The notes under the pieces: generated by a model
Told to the model about the DNA's origin: nothing
What the model saw: only the letters and a program-made list of their open reading frames with translations
Databases searched by the model: none
Assembly: GCA_018398765.1 (NCBI GenBank)
Contig: JAHBMJ010004560.1
Location: forward strand, 13,358 to 28,357
From: Chromera velia
Lineage: Eukaryota > Sar > Chromeraceae
DNA: 15,000 nucleotides
Direction: 5' to 3'
Part shown: positions 8,417 through 15,000 of the stretch, in pieces
Numbering within the stretch: the stretch's first letter is position 1
Layout: every line of letters begins with the position of its first letter
Program-made: the position numbers and the translations under genes

Positions 8417-10058
8417 TGTCATCCATGTACTGAGCCATGAACGACTTGTCACCCTTCCATCCAGAAATGCCAGCATCCACAGCCCTTCCTCTCTCTTTCC
8501 ATGCAGCATAAAAACGAGCCCCTCCAGGAGAACAGGGGCTCCCTTGAGGGAAGCCTTCCCGCTGCCCAACCCGCTTCCCCAACACAATAATCATATTGGA
8601 GGCAAAGTCTACCGAGATAATCTGGGGCAGCAAGTCGAGCGGACATACAAGAGAAGAAGAGTGGTTCGTATGTGATGACAAGAAAGCAACCGGACGTCTC
8701 CATTTCGAGTGCGATAACCATGACTCCCCCCCCGCCGGGCCCGCAACCCGCAAACAAACAGGCCTTTCCTTTCTTAAAACAACAAAACGATTTCTCCTCT
8801 GACTCTTCACAAGCAAAATGAATTCAAACAAAGAAGACAGAAAGTCAGACCGAGGGAGAGAAGGGAAATATGCTTTAATATCATCCACCATGATAGACAC
8901 TCTTCCTGCAGGCCAGCGGGGAGAAAGTCGAACGACCGACGCCCGGTCCACACTCCTGCCGAAAGACCTATTGAATTCACTCACCAACTCCTGAAAAGCA
9001 AAAACTGACGGAAGGTTAGCGTACGGTGAGAAAACATGCAACAATCCATTCAAGGCCTTACACAAAAAAGAAAAAAGACCCCACCATGAATGCTTTGCAT
9101 AAGAAACCAACGCACAGAACTTCAAGGAGGCCCAAGATGCAGGGACCTCACCGCCTTTTCTCCATGACTTCCTCTTCGGCCACAAGATACCTGTACCGAA
9201 TGAATGACTCTCCTCCGAGATACCTATAAACTGCTTAAGAAACAGGTTCATCTCTGGAGATCGACTGGATTCATCAAACAGCAGCGCCTCCCTCAACCTC
9301 ACGTCTCGAGGTGACAGATGAATATATACAGAATCGGAGAAGAAAGCCCGACGCAAGCAAACAATATACATCCGTCTGCACATAAAAGCGAGATCTCCCC
9401 GAGACTTATCAACCGGCGTGATTGCCAGCCTGCTCCTCAACTCCTTTACAAACCCTCCCCCCCTATTGGGCATACACGGTCCCTCCCTAGTTGTCTCTGG
9501 CAACTTCATCCATTCATCAGACAACGACATCCATTCAAATGGAAGCACACAAACGCCAGAGACCCTTCTCCCCCCCATCACCCCCGACCTGCATCCCCTA
9601 CCCAACACACGAGACAAAAAAAACAAGACAGAGCTCATTCCCTTGCAAGCGACCGACCAGGCCGCAAGCGAGGGCCAAAGCTTCGATCGCGAAGAGAAAT
9701 TTGAGGGGAGAAAGAACCTCCGTTGCAACCCGGGAGATAGAGACAGTAGGCAGCTGACATGACTTTGCACAGTAGCGAGGTCCATAGAAGAAGACAAATG
9801 CTCACACGGGCAGGGCCCATCGTATCTGACACTCAGGCCCCCCGTTTCATCACTCCCCCCTTCCTCAACCCCCTCACTCCCACAGACATCATATAAATTG
9901 TCCAGCACCTGCTGTAAACTCAGCAACTTCGAGGGCAGCAAACGGAAGCGTACCGTGCCCCTCAAACCAGACGTGCAGACCCATCTCAAAAAGACAGAGG
10001 AGTAGAAAGAAGTGAAAGGATAAAAATCAGCAAGAAGCAAACGAACAGAAAAAAGCAA
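8412..10058 (-). CDS. Penelope/telomerase-type reverse transcriptase
   Basis: This part copies the element RNA into DNA at the nicked target. Residue numbers count from 10058. A CPC motif (83-85) followed by His87 lies in the linker from the endonuclease. Fingers motifs are ITPVDKSRGDLAF (213-225, motif 1 with Asp-Lys) and ILWPKRKSWRKGG with ASLKFCALVSY (291-320, motif 2). Motif A is VDDIKAYFPSLPRSDF (391-406), with the catalytic Asp probably 393. Motif B is GFPQGSPCSPGGA (502-514), and motif C is QYMDD (543-547). Asp393 and Gln505 are 112 residues apart, more than in most RTs, which leaves room for an insertion in the fingers domain as in telomerase. The frame is the same as the upstream endonuclease, with no stop between 10082 and 10058, so the TTG at 10058 is not a real start. 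It ends abruptly at TGA 8412-8414; the thumb is in another frame. Confidence 0.9.
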   Translation of the reverse strand: MLFSVRLLLADFYPFTSFYSSVFLRWVCTSGLRGTVRFRLLPSKLLSLQQVLDNLYDVCGSEGVEEGGSDETGGLSVRYDGPCPCEHLSSSMDLATVQSHVSCLLSLSPGLQRRFFLPSNFSSRSKLWPSLAAWSVACKGMSSVLFFLSRVLGRGCRSGVMGGRRVSGVCVLPFEWMSLSDEWMKLPETTREGPCMPNRGGGFVKELRSRLAITPVDKSRGDLAFMCRRMYIVCLRRAFFSDSVYIHLSPRDVRLREALLFDESSRSPEMNLFLKQFIGISEESHSFGTGILWPKRKSWRKGGEVPASWASLKFCALVSYAKHSWWGLFSFLCKALNGLLHVFSPYANLPSVFAFQELVSEFNRSFGRSVDRASVVRLSPRWPAGRVSIMVDDIKAYFPSLPRSDFLSSLFEFILLVKSQRRNRFVVLRKERPVCLRVAGPAGGESWLSHSKWRRPVAFLSSHTNHSSSLVCPLDLLPQIISVDFASNMIIVLGKRVGQREGFPQGSPCSPGGARFYAAWKERGRAVDAGISGWKGDKSFMAQYMDDR

Positions 10059-10082
10059 ACTCTTTCCGAAGTCCTTTACTGA

Positions 10083-11420
10083 CTAACGATGAAGCTCATA
10101 CAATCTACGTACATTGAAGTCGAAAGTCGCCCTACCACCCTGTCTCACTCCAGACCTTAGAAAAAGACGGCAGCATGCATGCAGATGATCTTTCTCAACC
10201 ATCATTCTTCTCAACTCACCATCAGTGCGCCGTTTCTTTGAGAGGAATACCAGCAGCAGAGAACGGTATACGTATGAGCCCAAGCCCCCCCTCCCCCCCT
10301 TCCCCCTCTCTATCTTCTTATCCCTCTTTCCCCCAGACCAACTCACCTGCCCACGGGAACCGGAAACATCAGCAGCCATATAACACCTACTCAGATAGGG
10401 GGGAAGATTCGCATTTCGACCACCTCCTCCGTCTCCCTGCACCGAGTTTCTCACTGACATGAAAGCTCTCAACCGGTCAGTATATGCAGTGACTCCCCTA
10501 CCCCGCCTTCCCGCAATCCAACCGGACCTTCGCCTGCCCTGACCCTCACTCGCCTCCCCCCCTTTGTTCCCAAGGCGAAGCACCAGCGACGTCTCCCCTT
10601 TCATCTTCCTATTCACCCCTGCAGTGTTCCAGGCAGGCATAAAAGATCGTATACACGCCATCTCCACATCCCTCAAATCCTTCTGCGTTCCACTCACCAC
10701 TGCAAGAGGAGTAATCACGAACAACGCATACCGAGTCACATCAGACGATAAAACAGAGTAAAAGCGATGAGCATACCCCCTGCCAAAAGCATTAGACCCC
10801 TCTCTTCCACCGGTAAAGTAACAAGATGCCGCGTACAGATGTTGCTTGAACCTGCCAACCGCATCGTTCACCGTACTACCAAGATAAAATCCTCTCTTCC
10901 ACAGCAACCATATCATGTATACAATATGCTTACTCCATAGGTCGGCCCAACCACCAAAAGATTCATAACCCCGTCTGACTTCCCTCAAAAACTTCAAGAA
11001 ACTCGACTCAGACAACTCTAAAAAACTCCCAGCAACCATGCAATGCAAGTTTGTCACCCTCTCTAACATCCGTGTGCTGCACCTCCTCCCCAGCACAGAC
11101 CGAGCACGAGAATAAGAACATTCACTCACATCTGGAGATGTAGGAGAGAACTGAAGTGAGTAAGAAGGGGGCTGCGATGAGTGTATGTGCAACGTAGGCG
11201 AAAGGGGGCAAGAACACGAACTTACTTCAGCATCGCAGACTGGGCAAACTTGTTTTGCATGCGCAGACACAGACGAAAGGAACATCCTCATTCCCATTAA
11301 CTGAAGCATCATCTTGTCTAATTCCTTACCACACTCCCGGAAGACTCTCTCATGACCGAACCCCCTCACTCCCTTATCACAATCCATCCTCATCTGCACT
11401 GCCCTCATCTGATCTTCCAA
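10083..11420 (-). CDS. GIY-YIG endonuclease domain, N-terminal to the RT
   Basis: This domain would nick target DNA for insertion. Counting from 11420, the N-terminal part has a Cys cluster CPVC (59-62) and CSC (69-71). The nuclease core is HIVYMIWLLWKRGFYLGST (165-183), with the GIY-like VYMI and the YIG-like FYLG. Then come GRFKQH (catalytic Arg190, His194), the acidic residue in DVEMACIRSFMPAWN (Glu253) and Asn265. No Cys lies between the GIY and YIG motifs, unlike in classical Penelope endonucleases, which carry a CCHH zinc site there. After the core a basic, Gly-rich stretch leads to the end. The stop is a single TAG at 10083-10085, and the same frame then runs directly into the RT. The frame is open upstream to 11447. 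No certain start is visible: TTG at 11420 is not convincing and the first in-frame ATG is at 11408. Confidence 0.88.
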   Translation of the reverse strand: MEDQMRAVQMRMDCDKGVRGFGHERVFRECGKELDKMMLQLMGMRMFLSSVSAHAKQVCPVCDAEVSSCSCPLSPTLHIHSSQPPSYSLQFSPTSPDVSECSYSRARSVLGRRCSTRMLERVTNLHCMVAGSFLELSESSFLKFLREVRRGYESFGGWADLWSKHIVYMIWLLWKRGFYLGSTVNDAVGRFKQHLYAASCYFTGGREGSNAFGRGYAHRFYSVLSSDVTRYALFVITPLAVVSGTQKDLRDVEMACIRSFMPAWNTAGVNRKMKGETSLVLRLGNKGGEASEGQGRRRSGWIAGRRGRGVTAYTDRLRAFMSVRNSVQGDGGGGRNANLPPYLSRCYMAADVSGSRGQVSWSGGKRDKKIERGKGGRGGLGSYVYRSLLLVFLSKKRRTDGELRRMMVEKDHLHACCRLFLRSGVRQGGRATFDFNVRRLYELHR

Positions 11421-11521
11421 CCGATCAACGAAAACAGAAAACTGAGATTAACACAATGGTATGTCTAGACTTACTTCATTCAAAGTCTCTGTCGTGCCTG
11501 ATCCCCCCCAGCCGGCCCTAG

Positions 11522-13138
11522 TCAACCCGAGTCCCCTCCCACTGGGAACGCGGCCCCATCCCCCACTATCACCAGCGCAAGCGCAAAGACCAGCGCCTCT
11601 GTATCAACGTTGGGAGGGACTGCCGACACCATACATTCCCTCAGGAACTCCGCCGCATCCCTTTGCAGGACTGCACTGTCAATCCCCTCAACAGCCATCC
11701 CGATCATCTCAGCCTTGTCGAGTACCATCCTCATCCTAAGGCTTTCCCCATTGAAGACCGGCGCTGACCTCACCAGGGCGTCGAAGGTGATCATGGCAGC
11801 TGCTGCTGCCTAGCGTGGAGGCTTCATCCCAATCTGCTTGAGCGTATTGGACTCCTCCCTCTCCACCCTTGCTGCTACTGCCCTGAGCCCCCCCACAAGG
11901 GAGCGTCCCGGGGGCACATCGAAGAGCGCATCCGCTCTCCCCTCAGTCTTCCCTCCCATTTCACCTCCAGCACGAGTGCGTTTCGCGGACGTCGGCCTCG
12001 TCCTCCCTCCAACACCGTTCTCCCTTTCCCCCCTTTGTACTTCCACACACTCCACTATGATTGGGGGCACAGGCGACTGATTCTGGGTGCTACCCGGGCC
12101 TGCACTCCCCCCCGACCCCTGCCCAGTCGCACGACCAAGGCCACCACCTCCGGTCGTATGCACCCCATCCCTTCCCCCCGTCCCCACTCCCCCCCTCACC
12201 GACAATCCTCCCCCCCCGGTCGTAATTAGGCCAGGACTGGGGATCACGTTTGTCTGTGGAATCACCATGCCACCCCCTCCTCCACTTCTTCACCTCCCCA
12301 TCTTCTATTCCCTGACCCACGCTGCGATACGGTTCGCGACGTGCAGAGGGGATGTCTCTCTGCATCCCATAACTACCTGCCTCACCAGGGGGGCCCCGGA
12401 CTCCCCCCTTGGCATCTGCATAAAAAGGAAGCAGGATATCCTGAAGAACTCCAGGAAAGCTGGCCCCATCTCATGTATAAGTGCATTTGCCGTCCCCTCG
12501 TACTCCGTAGGACTCCCTTTAAAGTTCTTCCTGACAATTCCATCGAAAATCCCCCCCGGCTCAAACAGTACATCTCCCACTGACCGCGCGAATCGAGCTA
12601 CTGCAGGGGATCCCTCCCTGATCTGTGCTAGGTGAGGGGAATACTCAGGGTTCGGGGTCGTCCGATCGTACTTCTTCGAGAAGGATGCATGCTATAGGGA
12701 ATTTATCTCAGACGCCCTGACTGTGACGGAGGCGAATTCGTTCCTTCTCGAGTTGAAGTCTGTCCCCAAGATCTGGGAGACTTGCGACTCCGGCATATAC
12801 TGCAGCAGCAGCTTTTTCCCCACAGGCCCTCCCCCAAAGAAATCATGTACATCAACAACCTCCCCCCCTCCATGCAGTGGGGCCTCCTCATCCTCGTCCA
12901 AAAGCTTCACATATGCCCTCCTTCTCAAACCTCTATTTCCTCTCGCTCTCTGTACACCCGAGTCAACAACGGAAATCTGCAATGTCTGGAGCTCCCCTAG
13001 CTCCGGATCAATGTACCGACCAGCCATCTCCACCGACGAAACACAACGAGATCCCACAGACAGACGAACCGATACAGGAGACGTGAAATAGACAAGTTCC
13101 AGGCCGCAGCCGTTTGCCACAGTTCTTATGATAAGAAC
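11522..13138 (-). pseudogene. upstream reading frame of the Penelope-like element, function unknown
   Basis: I do not recognise this protein. One frame, different from the endonuclease frame, runs from just inside the right pseudo-LTR to TGA 11522-11524. It is interrupted only by TAG 12692-12694, TAG 12305-12307, TGA 12290-12292 and TAG 11810-11812. The first part has an acidic run (LLDEDEEAP). The second looks globular, with FARSVGDVLFEPGGIFDGI and FLEFFRISCFLFMQMP. A Gly-rich low-complexity stretch (about 12100-12290) and a basic segment with RTRPTSAKRTRAGG follow. The last part after an Ala run (AAAAAM) looks helical (MRMVLDKAEMIGMAVEGID). It could be a Gag-like or RNA-binding ORF1 of the element, or sequence captured from a host gene. 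The minus strand is G-rich here, which lowers stop frequency, so part of the openness may be compositional. Confidence 0.45.
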
Positions 13139-13439
13139 CTAGAGATGTATGTGCTCTTTAGATAGCTGAGCGCTTTAAGTTCTCCTACGGTGCACCGTTT
13201 ATTGAGAGAGGACACGGTCTCCTTCGGGTTAATCAATCATACCTTCCTCCATGGATCGATTAAAGTGATACATGCAAGCGCGAAAAAGACAAGATGCACG
13301 CAAAAAAAGAAAAATCCAAAGAGCAAAAAAAGATAAATACATGCATCTCGCTCACACCGCGCGTACAATATATTCGTCCGGTACAGCACATCATCACAGT
13401 GCCGTATAGTCACTCGATCCCAGGATCAACAAACCGCCC
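13128..13439 (-). repeat. pseudo-LTR, 5' copy
   Basis: About 312 bp, direct repeat of 7370-7680, with the poly-A run broken by a G. On the minus strand it stands upstream of all coding regions and so should hold the promoter, though I see no clear core element. The upstream unknown frame begins about ten bases inside its inner edge. Confidence 0.92.
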
Positions 13440-13447
13440 ATATTAAT
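13440..13447. repeat. target site duplication of the Penelope-like element, right copy
   Basis: ATATTAAT, identical to 7361-7368 and directly next to the end of the right pseudo-LTR. Confidence 0.75.
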
Positions 13448-13514
13448 AGTAAGTTAGTAACTATGTGGCGCAGTTGGATACGGCACAGGTCACGGTCCAA
13501 AAGAGAAACGAGAT

Positions 13515-13790
13515 TCATTGAATACCGACCCCAAATTTCTGATGGACAAGAGTTGCCCCTGGGGCTATTTTTGCAAGTTTACTCTTGAGATCCCCTCGAT
13601 CTATAAGAATCTGCTGCCTTGGCTTCTCCATGAGGAAGTCGAAGTCAGCAAAGTCCAACACTTTGGAGGTGCTCCGTGCAAGATGAAGGACAAAGACGTG
13701 TGACCTCAGATTGAGTTCTCTGATGGATATGTCAAGCTCCCCCCCAAACCCTTCCCAAAACACTGCACCTATTCGACCACCCCCGCGGAG
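13515..13790 (-). pseudogene. possible retropepsin-like fragment
   Basis: A frame of about 91 codons, open from 13790 to a TGA at 13515-13517. Weak pattern likeness to the C-terminal half of a retroelement aspartic protease: GGELDISIRELNLRSHVFVL could be the paired strands, and DFADFDFLMEKPRQQILID resembles the block before the last strand (an Asp-Phe-Leu followed by a hydrophobic strand with Asp). The active-site Asp-Thr/Ser-Gly part is absent. It may be a scrap of an older element into whose vicinity the Penelope-like element inserted, or chance. Confidence 0.22.
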
Positions 13791-14752
13791 TTAATTCCCG
13801 TCGTAGGTCTGTGAAGGAAAGGACAAAGAATCAACTCCAATTTTCAGTAACAAGACACCTCCCCGACTCGAAGCATCGATCCCTTTAATAATTTACTATG
13901 ATCTTACAAAAGTAAAATTTAAAAAGAAGACTTCGAGGAAGGGCTGCGGACTTTTTCCCCTGGCACCTCCCGTTTCTCTGCTCTAGTCAAACATGTCGCT
14001 CGCGTCATCATATGTTGGCAATCCTTGTGCAAGATGCACAAAAAAGTTTCTCTCGTATGCATGTGGGGGGATGTGCTGGAAGCGTTTTGAGATATTAAGA
14101 GGTGTCCTTTGGGCTAGCCTTTGGGTCTGCAAACAAAGACAACACCAAAAGAAAACGCAGAGAGACAGAAAAGAAATTTAAAGAATCGTGGCTGGAACCT
14201 TCCAAAAATAAAAAAACGGAGACAAGTGACTGCTTGATCAACATCGAGTGCTTGATACATAAAACGTTAAAATTTTAATTTCCACAGCCAGAATCAGCAG
14301 GAAAGTCAGATCAAGCATGAGGCGCACCTTTTCGATCGATCAATGATTGTGAGAAGTGATTGTGGACCCATGAGAACCATACATTGACAACTGCTTGCGG
14401 TCTGTACAGAAAGCATGCAAACTGTATAGATTTGTTTTGGTATGCCGCCTTCCCCCGGTTTTCAAGGTCCTGCACTCCGAAATGTGCACCCCATCTGGTA
14501 GTAAAGTCAATGAAAACAATCGATAGACATGAGCGGAATTATCAATTGATAAATCAACGCAACAGTGAAACAAAAAATATCCACATTCACTGGCTTCAAT
14601 AAATAGATCAACTGAGTACAGGTTTCTGACAATGGAAGTCGGGCAATCTATGCATGGAAACAGGATGATCCAGTCATGATCGAAACTCCGTCTGAACTTA
14701 ACTCTGAAACAGTCAGATGTTGATGTCAACAAAAGAATAAAAAATCAAAGAC
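13791..14752. other. intergenic stretch, no gene seen
   Basis: AT-leaning DNA with several GATCGATC-like and poly-A patches. Frames of 62 codons (13993-14181, plus) and 130 codons (14340-14732, minus) are open but show no domain, signal or motif that I recognise; I do not call them genes. Confidence 0.55.
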
Positions 14753-14773
14753 ATATATATATATATATATATA
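14753..14773. repeat. AT dinucleotide microsatellite
   Basis: An uninterrupted run of about ten AT units. Confidence 0.95.
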
Positions 14774-14780
14774 CAGAGTT

Positions 14781-14800
14781 CATGAGAAAGTGCCCTCATG
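14781..14800. repeat. short inverted repeat
   Basis: CATGAG at 14781-14786 and CTCATG at 14795-14800 can pair as a 6-bp stem with an 8-base loop. The stem lies just after the AT run. No function is implied. Confidence 0.4.
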
Positions 14801-14869
14801 CAGAGTGCCTTAATTTTTGGGACTTATAATTCTCATCGTTCGCGCGTGGTGTTTGCACCGTTCATATGT

Positions 14870-14976
14870 GGCGGCGCATTGACGGCGGCGCGCATAAAAT
14901 ATGCGGCGGCGCACTTTGGGTCCCGGGTCCCGGCGCGCATGCACGGCCGGCCGGGTTGGCGGCGCGATGGCGGCGC
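14870..14976. repeat. GC-rich patch with five GGCGGCGC octamers
   Basis: GGCGGCGC occurs at 14870, 14884, 14905, 14958 and 14969. Between them are GGGTCCCGGGTCCC (14918-14931) and a GGCCGGCC palindrome (near 14945-14952). The patch is bracketed by direct copies of CTTAATTTT at 14809-14817 and 14982-14990. It contrasts sharply with the AT-rich DNA on its left and may be the start of another repeat or a CpG-rich promoter beyond the window. Confidence 0.6.
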
Positions 14977-15000
14977 GGCATCTTAATTTTGCCTGCAGCA

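Larger units (their letters stand above)
7369..13439 (-). mobile_element. Penelope-like retroelement with N-terminal GIY-YIG endonuclease
   Basis: An element of about 6.1 kb bounded by direct pseudo-LTRs and an 8-bp duplication. On the minus strand it carries an unknown upstream frame, a GIY-YIG nuclease and an RT of the Penelope/telomerase type. Known Penelope-like elements of the Penelope, Neptune, Poseidon and Nematis groups have RT first and endonuclease last; here the order is reversed, as in the Naiad and Chlamys clade. Absence of the Cys pair between GIY and YIG, the CPC link motif and the long motif A-B spacing favour the Chlamys branch. I find no hammerhead ribozyme core in the pseudo-LTRs, which agrees with that clade. 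The EN-RT part has only one stop and one frameshift, so the copy is fairly young. Placement by phylogeny was not possible here. Confidence 0.88.

Noticed and set aside
11442-11474. GTAAGT...CTCAG pair on the minus strand that looks like a 33-base intron between the upstream frame and the endonuclease
   Set aside because: The upstream frame already stops at 11522, before the donor, so splicing would not join the two frames; 33 bases is also very short.
7370-13439. Reading the 311-bp repeats as true LTRs
   Set aside because: They lack TG...CA ends, no primer site or polypurine tract is next to them, and the enclosed RT and GIY-YIG nuclease are Penelope-type.
13460-13530. tRNA-like sequence with a box-A-like GTGGCGCAGTTGG
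   Set aside because: The D-arm does not pair, no box B is found at a fitting distance and no acceptor stem closes; not a tRNA or a clear SINE head.
14340-14732. 130-codon minus-strand frame
   Set aside because: No motif or domain, AT-rich intergenic context, no repeated support.
1-15000. CRISPR array, prokaryotic operon or phage genes
   Set aside because: No spaced direct repeats of that kind, and the retroelements, microsatellites and lack of dense genes mark eukaryotic DNA.

Overview
The window is eukaryotic, repeat-rich DNA with no ordinary single-copy gene that I can support. Two retroelements of different classes fill most of it, both read on the minus strand, separated by about 300 bases and surrounded by microsatellites and unannotated intergenic sequence. 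The host cannot be named from the sequence. A chromodomain Ty3-type element together with a Penelope-like element of the N-terminal-endonuclease type fits an alga or other protist, but invertebrates and other hosts are not excluded.

Bases 1-810 are intergenic: a degenerate GACA/GATA stretch, then a long ATTC tetranucleotide array. Bases 811-7057 hold a full-length but dead Ty3/gypsy element of the chromovirus type. It has two LTRs of about 291 bp (TG...CA), a perfect 5-bp target duplication (CGGCT), an initiator-Met-type primer site, a polypurine tract, and degraded gag, protease, reverse transcriptase, RNase H, integrase and chromodomain in that order. Its frames are broken by many stops and several frameshifts, and the RT active site is changed.

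Bases 7361-13447 hold the most interesting object: an element of about 6.1 kb flanked by direct repeats of about 311 bp (pseudo-LTRs) and by an 8-bp ATATTAAT duplication. Its minus strand carries an unrecognised upstream reading frame with stops, then a GIY-YIG endonuclease domain, then, in the same frame after a single TAG, a Penelope/telomerase-type reverse transcriptase. The endonuclease lies before the RT, the reverse of the classical Penelope order. It lacks cysteines between its GIY and YIG motifs, a CPC motif links it to the RT, and RT motifs A and B are far apart, as expected for an insertion in the fingers domain. These traits match the N-terminal-endonuclease Penelope-like clade, most closely its Chlamys branch. 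The extra upstream frame is not something I know from that group.

Bases 13448-15000 contain a possible retropepsin-like scrap, about 950 bases with nothing recognisable, an AT dinucleotide run, and a GC-rich patch with five copies of the octamer GGCGGCGC at the right edge.

The two elements appear to be independent insertions. The LTR pair differs at about 8% of sites by hand alignment and the pseudo-LTR pair at about 3%, which suggests that the Ty3 element is the older one.
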